Shown here piece by piece: positions 1-6,554 of a DNA stretch of 8,071 nucleotides (within the stretch, counting starts at the first letter, position 1; every line of letters begins with the position of its first letter). This DNA is from an uncultured Lachnospiraceae bacterium (GTDB lineage: Bacteria; Bacillota; Clostridia; Lachnospirales; Lachnospiraceae), in contig CALDIE010000209.1 of NCBI GenBank assembly GCA_937901625.1, forward strand, positions 1-8,071. The letters run 5' to 3'. The position numbers were made by a program, and so were the translations under genes. The notes beneath the pieces were generated by a model that searched no databases, was not told the origin of the DNA, and worked only from the letters and a program-made list of their open reading frames with translations.

Positions 1-50
1 GGCGACCACCGAGATCTACACTCTTTCCCTACACGACGCTCTTCCGATCT
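1..50 (+). other. Illumina P5/TruSeq universal adapter remnant (artefact)
   Basis: These 50 bases match the last 50 of the 58-base Illumina universal adapter, ending in the diagnostic CTCTTCCGATCT at 39-50. They are not genomic. They show that the window begins at a contig end made from an untrimmed read. The frame that continues into mreC is open through the adapter and reads RPPRSTLFPYTTLFRS, a peptide known as an adapter-derived contaminant in protein databases. Anything inferred from these bases should be discarded. Confidence 0.98.
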
Positions 51-770
51 GTGATCGTACCTTTTCAAAAGGGGATCTCCAATATCAGTTCCTGGATGGT
101 ATCGAGAAGCGACGCCCGTAAGACGATGTTAGAGCTTCAGGAAGAGAAAATGGAATTGGAGCACCAGGTAGATGAACTTTTGATCGAAAACGCGCAGCTT
201 ATGCAGGATCATTATGAGCTTGCGACACTGCGGGAGTTATATGATCTGGATAAAAACTATTCGGAGTATGAAAAGGTCGGCGCAAGAGTGATCGGCGCAA
301 ACTCGAGCAACTGGTTTGAGACCTTTATCATTGATAAGGGATCCGACGACGGTATCACCGTAGATATGAATGTCATGGCCGGCAGCGGTCTGGTGGGGAT
401 CGTTGTGGAAACCGGCAATAAGTGGTCTCGTGTCCGTTCCATTATCAGTGACTCCTCCAATGTCAGCGCCAGCATTTTGCATACCCAGGATAACCTGATC
501 ATTTCCGGAAGTCTCGATCAGATCCAGGACGGATATCTTACCTTTTCAAGACTTTCCGATCCGGACGATGAAGTAGCGATCGGAGATAAGGTTGTCACTT
601 CCAATATCAGTGACAAATACCTTCCCGGTATACTGATCGGCTATGTCCATTCCCTGGAGCTTGACGCCAACAACATGACCAAATCCGGCAGGATCACACC
701 GGTCGTTGACTTCCGTCATATGACAGAAGTTCTGGTCATAACCACCGTTAAGCAGAGCGTGGAAGACTGA
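51..770 (+). CDS. mreC: Rod shape-determining protein MreC, 5'-truncated
   Basis: MreC is a bitopic membrane scaffold of the elongasome that links the MreB filament to RodA and PBP2 outside the membrane. The 239 visible residues hold a coiled coil (about residues 22-62, rich in Glu, Leu and Gln, containing LQEEKMELEHQVDELLIEN), then the paired beta-barrel domain with NWFETFIIDKGSDDGI, VMAGSGLVGIV and TSNISDKYLPGILIGYV, all usual for clostridial MreC. The cytoplasmic tail and single transmembrane helix, normally about 45-50 residues, are missing because the contig starts here. The GTG at 51 is therefore an internal Val codon (family context is like YVFVPxQKGI), not a start. The stop at 768-770 lies 19 bp before mreD. 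MreB is expected just upstream. Identification is firm; the 5' end is partial. Confidence 0.93.
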   Translation: MIVPFQKGISNISSWMVSRSDARKTMLELQEEKMELEHQVDELLIENAQLMQDHYELATLRELYDLDKNYSEYEKVGARVIGANSSNWFETFIIDKGSDDGITVDMNVMAGSGLVGIVVETGNKWSRVRSIISDSSNVSASILHTQDNLIISGSLDQIQDGYLTFSRLSDPDDEVAIGDKVVTSNISDKYLPGILIGYVHSLELDANNMTKSGRITPVVDFRHMTEVLVITTVKQSVED

Positions 771-789
771 TTTTGAGGCTTAAATTATC

Positions 790-1299
790 ATGAGAAAATG
801 GATAACCGGCATCCTTTCGGTTTTATTGATGTTTTTGATACAAACCAGTGTATTTCGTTTTCTTCCCCTGGGGGTTACCGTCCCCAATTTTTTGCTGTTG
901 CTTTGCTGTATCTACGGACTGTTTCGGGGTGAGATCGACGGACTGATTACTGGTTTTTTCTGTGGGCTTTTGCTGGACGTATTTTACCTTCGGGGGCTGG
1001 GTTTTTACGCCCTGATCTACGGATTGATCGGATACTTAAACGGATTGGCCAATCCCTATTTTAATCCGAGGGAGCGCAAGCTCCCCCTGATCCTTATCCC
1101 GTTTAGCGATCTGGCCTACCTGCTTTTGATGTATCTGTTGTTTTATGTGCTCAACGGCCGTTTTGATTTTATGTTTTACCTGACGGATGTTCTGCTGCCG
1201 GAGCTGTTGATGACTTTTGGGGGTTCGATTTTAATCTATCCCTTGTTTTTACTGATAGAAAACCGTTTTGTACAAAGGGGAAATGAAGATGCTGGATGA
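790..1299 (+). CDS. mreD: Rod shape-determining protein MreD
   Basis: A 169-residue, very hydrophobic protein with about six predicted membrane helices (roughly residues 5-22, 30-45, 50-66, 70-84, 97-117 and 135-157). The family-like stretch GFFCGLLLDVFY followed by GLGFYALIYGLIGYL (residues 55-83) is typical of MreD. Together with its place between mreC and a PBP2 gene and its usual length of about 170 residues, this makes the call secure. MreD is an integral membrane component of the elongasome that works with MreC; no enzymatic activity is known. The ATG at 790 is preceded by only a weak GAGG (775-778, spacing 11), so it may rely on coupling from mreC 19 bp upstream. Its 3' end overlaps the PBP2 start by 11 bp. 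Confidence 0.93.
   Translation: MRKWITGILSVLLMFLIQTSVFRFLPLGVTVPNFLLLLCCIYGLFRGEIDGLITGFFCGLLLDVFYLRGLGFYALIYGLIGYLNGLANPYFNPRERKLPLILIPFSDLAYLLLMYLLFYVLNGRFDFMFYLTDVLLPELLMTFGGSILIYPLFLLIENRFVQRGNEDAG
1274..1280 (+). promoter_or_regulatory. Ribosome binding site deciding the PBP2 start
   Basis: AAAGGGG lies inside the end of mreD. It is 8 bases ahead of the ATG at 1289 but only 2 bases ahead of the in-frame ATG at 1283, and it lies downstream of the in-frame TTG at 1268. Spacing favours 1289 as the real start. Confidence 0.75.
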
Positions 1300-4153
1300 T
1301 CTTAAGGAGAAAATAAGCGGATTTATCCATTCCAGATTCCTGCTTCCTTATCTGGCAGTGTTTTTTTTGACGCTTGTACTGGTAAATCGTATTTTTCAGC
1401 TCCAGATCGTTAAGGGTGAAGATTACATGGACAATTTTACCCTAAGCATCGAAAAACAGGTTTCGATCCCCAGTACACGGGGAAACATCTATGACCGTAA
1501 CGGCGTTCTGTTAGCCTGCAATGAACTGGCGTATTCCGTTACCATTACCGATACGCTCGAATCCGGAAACGGAAAGAATGAAAACCTGAATAATATCATT
1601 CTGACCATGATCCGTCTGATCGAAGAAAACGGCGACCATGTGGATAATGATTTTAATATCTATCTGGATGAGGATGATAATTATTGTTTTGCCGTCTCCG
1701 GTACGGCGCTTTCCAGGTTTTTGGCGGATGTTTACGGACGTGCCGCCATCACCGACATGTCCTACAGTGAACGAAATTCCAATCCCGATGAACTGATCGC
1801 CTTTTTATGCAGTGAAGATAAATTCGGTATCGGAACCTATGTGCATGACGGCGGGCGTTCCTATTCAAGATTTATCCCGCAGATGGGATATACCAAAGAA
1901 GAGATCCTTTCCATCATCAATATCCGTTATCGTCTAAGCCAGAACGCTTTCCAAAAATATATAGCCACGGTAGTGGCGAGTGATGTATCCGACAAGACCG
2001 TAGCGGTGATCTCGGAGAATTCGGATATCCTGCAGGGAGTATCCATAGAGGAATCCACCGTCCGCAGATATAATAACAGCGTATATTTTTCCCCGATCAT
2101 CGGCTATACCGGAAAGATCTCCTCCCAGGAATATGAAACCTACTCCGAACTGGATCCGAATTATACGACCAACGATGTCGTCGGAAAGACCGGTATAGAA
2201 TATTCCATGGAAAGCTACCTTCAGGGTACAAAGGGAAGTGAGACCATCTTTGTCGATAACCTTGGAAAAGTGATCGAAGTAAAAGATGTCATTGAACCCC
2301 TTGCGGGAAACGATATTTACTTATCCATTGACGCAAATCTGCAGATTGCCGCCTACAACCTTCTGGAGCAGAAGATTGCCGGAATCCTGATGAATAAGAT
2401 CGTAAATGCCCGTACGGTAAATACCTCCACCAGAAATCAGAGCATAGCGATCTATGATGTCTACTTTGCCCTGATCGACAACAATGTCATCAACTTAAAC
2501 CACCTCTCAAAGCCCTATGCCGGTGAGAACGAACAGGCTGTATACAACGCCTACCTGGAACGTCAGGCACAAGTGCTCGAAAAGCTCGAGGATACGTTAT
2601 TATACGACGATACCCCCTACAACCGCTTAAGCGATGAGATGAAGGAATACGAGAGTTATATCGTATCGATGCTTTCTGCCTCCAATTACGGCGTATTATT
2701 ATCCGGCGAGATAGATACGACCGATACTACCTATATCGCCTGGAGGACCGATGAGACCATCAGTATCAGGGAATATTTAAACTATTGTATTTCCAAACAG
2801 TGGGTAGATACGACCAAATTAAATCTTTCCGACCGCTATTCCGACTCGGATGAGATTTACCGCGCGATGGTGGAATATATCATCGAAAAGCTGGAAAACA
2901 ACACGGCTTTTGCCAAAAAGATATACAAATATATGCTGCAGGCCGATCAGATCCAGCCTAAGCAGCTTTGCATGATCTTATGGGAACAGGATGCCGTTCA
3001 GATCGATTCCGACAGAGTCGAAGCCTTGGAAAGCGGAAGGATCAGTTCCTATGCCTTTATAACGGATCTGATCTCACGTATCAAATTAACCCCCGCGCAG
3101 TTAGGCTTAACGCCCTGTTCGGGGTCCGTGGTGATCGTCGATCCAAACAACGGTGAGGTATTAGCCTGTGTTTCCTACCCCGGATACGATAACAACCGTC
3201 TGGGTAATACCGTTGACAGTGCTTATCTGGCAAAGTTATCAAGTGATAATTCCAATCCTCTTTGGAACTATGCCACCCAACAGCGTACCGCGCCGGGATC
3301 CACCTTTAAGATGGTGAGTTCCGTAGCCGGCGTTGAGAGCGGAGTGATCACAGTCAATACCCCCATCACCTGTACAGGATCCTTCACTAAATTAAACAGT
3401 ATCACGCACAGATGCTGGGTATATCCGGGATCCCATGGCGCACTTACCTTATCCGGTGCCATTGAGAATTCCTGTAACTACTTTTTCTACGAAGTCGGTT
3501 ATCGCTTAGCCGATGACGGAAACGGATATAATGACGCGGCCGGAATCGAAAAGATCAGTTATTACGCAAGCCAGTTCGGTTTAGGCGAGCGTTCCGGTGT
3601 TGAGATCTCGGAATCGGAGCCGCATATTTCCGACCAGTACCCGGTTCCTTCGGCTATCGGACAGGGTACCCACAACTATACCACCGTGGGACTTGCCAGA
3701 TATGTTACCGCCGTAGCCAATTCCGGAACGGTATACAATTTAAGTCTCGTGCACGAGATCAAAGACTCGCAGCAGAATTCGATCTATTATTATACGCCCG
3801 ATATTTTAAACCGGATGGAACTGTCGGATTCTCTCTGGAACGCGATCCATACCGGAATGCGAAATGTTGTGGCAAACAAAAAATACTTTGCAGCGATCAA
3901 CTTACATGCCGCCGGAAAGACCGGTACCGCACAAGAGGCAGCCAACCGACCGAACCACGCGCTTTTTGTTGGATACGCGCCTTATGAAAATCCGGATATT
4001 TCCATAGCCGTGCGTATCGCCAACGGTTATTCCTCGGATTACGCCGCTCAGGTCGCCTGCGATGTATTTAAATACTATTTCAATCTGGAAGATGCTGAAG
4101 ATATCATCACAGGTACCGCTTCCGAAGCAACCACCGTATCTGCCGGCGACTAA
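1289..4153 (+). CDS. mrdA: Penicillin-binding protein 2 (class B transpeptidase, RodA partner) with large insert
   Basis: A monofunctional D,D-transpeptidase that cross-links peptidoglycan outside the membrane, expected to pair with RodA encoded downstream. With the start at 1289 it has 954 residues: a short cytoplasmic tail, one membrane helix (about 17-36), the PBP-dimer/pedestal domain opening with RGNIYDRNG (64-72), and a transpeptidase domain. All three active-site motifs are intact: STFK (Ser671 nucleophile, Lys674), SCN (728-730) and KTGT (877-880). It is much longer than E. coli PBP2 (633) or B. subtilis PbpA (716). Most of the extra length is a helical, acidic segment at about residues 365-605, between LSIDANLQ (345-352) and GSVVIVDPNNGEVLA (612-626). 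There is no PASTA domain. SpoVD/PbpB-type division PBPs are the alternative, but the mreCD/rodA context favours PBP2. Confidence 0.9.
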   Translation: MLDDLKEKISGFIHSRFLLPYLAVFFLTLVLVNRIFQLQIVKGEDYMDNFTLSIEKQVSIPSTRGNIYDRNGVLLACNELAYSVTITDTLESGNGKNENLNNIILTMIRLIEENGDHVDNDFNIYLDEDDNYCFAVSGTALSRFLADVYGRAAITDMSYSERNSNPDELIAFLCSEDKFGIGTYVHDGGRSYSRFIPQMGYTKEEILSIINIRYRLSQNAFQKYIATVVASDVSDKTVAVISENSDILQGVSIEESTVRRYNNSVYFSPIIGYTGKISSQEYETYSELDPNYTTNDVVGKTGIEYSMESYLQGTKGSETIFVDNLGKVIEVKDVIEPLAGNDIYLSIDANLQIAAYNLLEQKIAGILMNKIVNARTVNTSTRNQSIAIYDVYFALIDNNVINLNHLSKPYAGENEQAVYNAYLERQAQVLEKLEDTLLYDDTPYNRLSDEMKEYESYIVSMLSASNYGVLLSGEIDTTDTTYIAWRTDETISIREYLNYCISKQWVDTTKLNLSDRYSDSDEIYRAMVEYIIEKLENNTAFAKKIYKYMLQADQIQPKQLCMILWEQDAVQIDSDRVEALESGRISSYAFITDLISRIKLTPAQLGLTPCSGSVVIVDPNNGEVLACVSYPGYDNNRLGNTVDSAYLAKLSSDNSNPLWNYATQQRTAPGSTFKMVSSVAGVESGVITVNTPITCTGSFTKLNSITHRCWVYPGSHGALTLSGAIENSCNYFFYEVGYRLADDGNGYNDAAGIEKISYYASQFGLGERSGVEISESEPHISDQYPVPSAIGQGTHNYTTVGLARYVTAVANSGTVYNLSLVHEIKDSQQNSIYYYTPDILNRMELSDSLWNAIHTGMRNVVANKKYFAAINLHAAGKTGTAQEAANRPNHALFVGYAPYENPDISIAVRIANGYSSDYAAQVACDVFKYYFNLEDAEDIITGTASEATTVSAGD

Positions 4154-4163
4154 AAACCGGCGC

Positions 4164-4172
4164 AGAAAGGAG
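4164..4172 (+). promoter_or_regulatory. Ribosome binding site deciding the minC start
   Basis: AGAAAGGAG is a strong Shine-Dalgarno site. It stands 8 bases before the ATG at 4181 but only 2 before the in-frame ATG at 4175, so 4181 is the better start. Confidence 0.8.
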
Positions 4173-4180
4173 TCATGCGT

Positions 4181-4972
4181 ATGAGCGTTTCACAACCTGT
4201 CGTCTTAAAAAGCCACAAAAACGGGATACGTCTCATTATGGATCCCGATTGTGATTTTGAAGAACTCTGCGCATTTCTGGAAAAAAAACTGCATGCGACG
4301 AGCGAGTTTTTCGGGAACGCGGTCGTTGCGCTTACCTTTGTCGGAAGAACCTTAAGCGCAGAAGAAGAGAGAAGGATCCTTTCCGTCTTTGCCAAAAACA
4401 CCAGGTTAAAGATACCCTGTGTGCTCGAAGATGATACCATTCGCAGTGAACAGGCAAAAAATGCGATCCGTATCGTACTGGATCCCGAAGAAGAGTTACG
4501 AAAAAAACTCGAAGATGACAACCGTTTGAAAGAACAGCAGATCCTTGAAAAAAACCTCTTACTTGATTCCGGCGCGCATATCATCAACCGGACGGTTAAA
4601 AAAGGCGAATACATAAACGCAGATCAGAGTGTCCTTGTCCTCGGAAGCGTGGAAGCGGGTTCTCACATCGTATCCGCGCACAACATCATCGTTTTGGGCG
4701 GTCTGTACGGAGCAACGATGGCCGGAGTTTCCAAGAGCGACGAACATCTGGTTAAGATCGACAATCCCGTTCCCTTTCATTATGTGATCGCTCTTGATTT
4801 TTACCCCGAAAGCCTAAGCATCGGACATTTGGAATATCAGTGGGTCAAGAAAAAGACCTTCGGTCAGAAATTTAAAAACAATCCGAAGATCGCCTACACA
4901 AAAGATCGGATCATCGTGGTAGACGCATACGACATCAACTTTTTTGATAAGAGAACACTATATGAAAAATAA
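4181..4972 (+). CDS. minC: Septum site-determining protein MinC
   Basis: MinC inhibits FtsZ polymerisation away from midcell. The 263-residue product shows the two-domain plan: an N-terminal FtsZ-inhibiting domain (about 1-100, with KSHKNGIRLIMDP and FFGNAVVALTFVGRTLSAEE), a charged linker (about 101-130), and a C-terminal right-handed beta-helix (about 132-200) with VLGSVEAG, NIIVLGGLYG and AMAG-like turns. It exceeds E. coli MinC (231) by about 30 residues through the linker and a C-terminal tail. The MinD-contact motif RSGQ of E. coli (133-136) aligns with KKGE (140-143). minD and minE are not adjacent: its last 11 bases overlap the rodA start. The gene has A-runs of 7-8 (4281-4288, about 4501-4507, 4549-4555) but the frame is intact. 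The domain pattern makes the call firm; partnership with a MinD encoded elsewhere is inferred. Confidence 0.88.
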   Translation: MSVSQPVVLKSHKNGIRLIMDPDCDFEELCAFLEKKLHATSEFFGNAVVALTFVGRTLSAEEERRILSVFAKNTRLKIPCVLEDDTIRSEQAKNAIRIVLDPEEELRKKLEDDNRLKEQQILEKNLLLDSGAHIINRTVKKGEYINADQSVLVLGSVEAGSHIVSAHNIIVLGGLYGATMAGVSKSDEHLVKIDNPVPFHYVIALDFYPESLSIGHLEYQWVKKKTFGQKFKNNPKIAYTKDRIIVVDAYDINFFDKRTLYEK

Positions 4973-6137
4973 AATTAAGTACAATCTGAAAAACTATGAT
5001 TTCCTTCTGGTGATCCTGTTGTTTAGCATTTCCGTGATCGGTCTTATGGCCATCGGATCCGCGAAAGCCTCCGTACAGTCCAGGCAGTTGGAAGGATTAA
5101 TCGCCGGATTATTTATCATGGTCTTTATATCGCTGTTTGATTATAAATGGCTTTTAAAATTTTACTGGCTGTATTATTTTGCCAATCTCGCTCTCTTAGT
5201 ACTGGTATGGAAAATGGGTGATACCACCAACAACGCTCAACGGTGGTTGACCATCTTCGGAATACGTTTCCAGCCTTCCGAGTCAGCGAAAATCTTATTG
5301 ATACTTTTTTTTGCCGCGTTTATAATGAAGCATAAGGAAGAGATCAACAGCATAAAGAATATCCTTTCCATGATTTTACTGGTCATTCCGCCGTTATTTT
5401 TGATCTATAAGCAGCCGGATCTGTCCACCACCATCATGGTGTGTGTGATCTTTTGTATGATCTTATACATCGGCGGTCTGTCCTCCAAACTGATCATCGG
5501 AGTGATCGCGGTCGTAATACCGATCGCCATTATCGCGTTATTCTTTATCCTCCAGCCGGATCAGAATCTGATCGAACCGTACCAGCAACAGCGTATACTG
5601 GCATGGTTGCAGCCGGATAAATATTCCCTTACGACTGCTTACCAGACCAACAATTCCATCACAGCCATCGGCTCGGGACAGTTGTGGGGAAAGGGATTAA
5701 ACAACAATGAAGTCGGTTCTGTCAAAAACGGTAATTATATTTCCGAACCGCAGACAGACTTTATATTTGCGATCATCGGAGAGGAGATGGGCTTTATCGG
5801 AGGATGTACAGTGATCATTCTTGAGATGCTCATCGCTTTAGAGTGTTTTCGGATGGGTCGAAAGGCTTCCGATATTGCCGGTACGATCATATGTTTTTCC
5901 ATGGGGACCCTGGTGGCATTCCAAAGTGCTTTAAATATTTCCGTAACCACAGGTCTGTTGCCGAATACGGGTATCCCGTTACCTTTTGTCAGTTATGGAT
6001 TGACTTCACTGATCAGTCTGTATTTTGGAATGGGGTTTGTACTTAATGTGGGGTTGCAACGAAAAGAATCAAAGTCGGTAGCCAAAACAGATGACCTAGC
6101 TTATCTCTTTGATGGAGCCGATAATGATTTCTTTTAA
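4962..6137 (+). CDS. rodA: Peptidoglycan glycosyltransferase RodA (SEDS family)
   Basis: RodA polymerises lipid II into glycan strands in the elongasome, activated by its class B PBP partner. The 391-residue, multi-spanning protein (about ten membrane helices expected) has the SEDS hallmarks in order: AQRWLTIFGIRFQPSESAK (about 88-106), KQPDLSTTI (about 150-158), EPQTDFIFAIIGEEMGFIG (about 262-280), whose Asp266 aligns with the essential Asp262 of E. coli RodA, and NTGIPLPFVSYGLTS near the C-terminus. FtsW is the main alternative, but the mreCD-PBP2 neighbourhood supports RodA. The ATG at 4962 is preferred over an in-frame TTG at 4944. The Shine-Dalgarno is weak (AAGAGA at 4949-4954) and the start overlaps the minC stop by 11 bp, so translation is probably coupled to minC. 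Confidence 0.92.
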   Translation: MKNKIKYNLKNYDFLLVILLFSISVIGLMAIGSAKASVQSRQLEGLIAGLFIMVFISLFDYKWLLKFYWLYYFANLALLVLVWKMGDTTNNAQRWLTIFGIRFQPSESAKILLILFFAAFIMKHKEEINSIKNILSMILLVIPPLFLIYKQPDLSTTIMVCVIFCMILYIGGLSSKLIIGVIAVVIPIAIIALFFILQPDQNLIEPYQQQRILAWLQPDKYSLTTAYQTNNSITAIGSGQLWGKGLNNNEVGSVKNGNYISEPQTDFIFAIIGEEMGFIGGCTVIILEMLIALECFRMGRKASDIAGTIICFSMGTLVAFQSALNISVTTGLLPNTGIPLPFVSYGLTSLISLYFGMGFVLNVGLQRKESKSVAKTDDLAYLFDGADNDFF

Positions 6138-6143
6138 AAGGAG

Positions 6144-6150
6144 AAGGAGG
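6144..6150 (+). promoter_or_regulatory. Strong ribosome binding site of mgsA
   Basis: AAGGAGG stands 8 bases before the ATG at 6159, with a second AAAAGGAG just upstream (6136-6143). This is the best Shine-Dalgarno in the window and suggests mgsA is translated independently of rodA, unlike the coupled genes around it. An ATG TAA pair at 6151-6156 falls between the site and the start and encodes nothing. Confidence 0.8.
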
Positions 6151-6158
6151 ATGTAAAG

Positions 6159-6554
6159 ATGAACATCGCACTGATCGCACATGACGCCAAGAAGAAACTG
6201 ATGCAGAACTTTTGCATCGCTTATCGAGGAACGCTCAGCAAACACGAGATCTACGCCACCGGTACCACCGGTCGACTGATCGAGGAAGTGACTAATCTAA
6301 CGATCCATAAGTTCCTGGCCGGTCATTTGGGCGGAGAACAGCAGGTAGGCGTTCAGATCGAGCATAATCAGATCGATATGGTCATTTTCCTTCGTGATCC
6401 GCTCAATCCGAAATCTCACGAAGTGGATGCAAACAATCTTCTTCGTCTTTGCGATATGCACAATATTCCGACGGCCACCAATCTGGCCAGCGCGGAGCTA
6501 CTGATTAAATGCCTTGAACGAGGAGATTTAGAGTGGCGTGAAGTATATAAATAA
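6159..6554 (+). CDS. mgsA: Methylglyoxal synthase
   Basis: A cytoplasmic enzyme that converts dihydroxyacetone phosphate to methylglyoxal and phosphate, a bypass of lower glycolysis used under phosphate limitation or carbon excess. The 131-residue length and order of motifs fit the family: ALIAHDAKK (4-12, Lys12 aligning with phosphate-binding Lys23 of E. coli), YATGTTG (32-38), GGEQQVG (58-64), FLRDPLNPKSHEVD (77-90, with Asp80, His87 and Asp90 aligning with Asp91, His98 and Asp101), and IPTATNLASAE. Oddly, Glu60 stands where E. coli has the catalytic Asp71, and Ala54 replaces phosphate-contacting Ser65. It lies 21 bp after rodA and overlaps the carboxypeptidase start by 17 bp, so it is part of the wall operon. 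The family call is firm; full activity is not assured. Confidence 0.92.
   Translation: MNIALIAHDAKKKLMQNFCIAYRGTLSKHEIYATGTTGRLIEEVTNLTIHKFLAGHLGGEQQVGVQIEHNQIDMVIFLRDPLNPKSHEVDANNLLRLCDMHNIPTATNLASAELLIKCLERGDLEWREVYK

Noticed and set aside
4281..4288. A8 run in minC as a possible frameshift or phase-variation site
   Set aside because: The reading frame is intact on both sides and the run is just Glu-Lys-Lys codons; nothing suggests programmed slippage.
4150..4614. Long minus-strand open frame (about 154 codons) opposite minC
   Set aside because: It is Ser/Phe-rich low-complexity translation of the complement of a Lys/Glu-rich gene, lies fully inside minC and has no family resemblance.
4944..4964. 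Earlier TTG start for rodA
   Set aside because: It has no Shine-Dalgarno site, and the ATG at 4962 gives the usual RodA N-terminus with a better-placed AAGAGA.
6256..6273. Repeated ACCGGT palindromes
   Set aside because: They encode the conserved ATGTTG phosphate-binding motif of MgsA, so protein constraint explains them.
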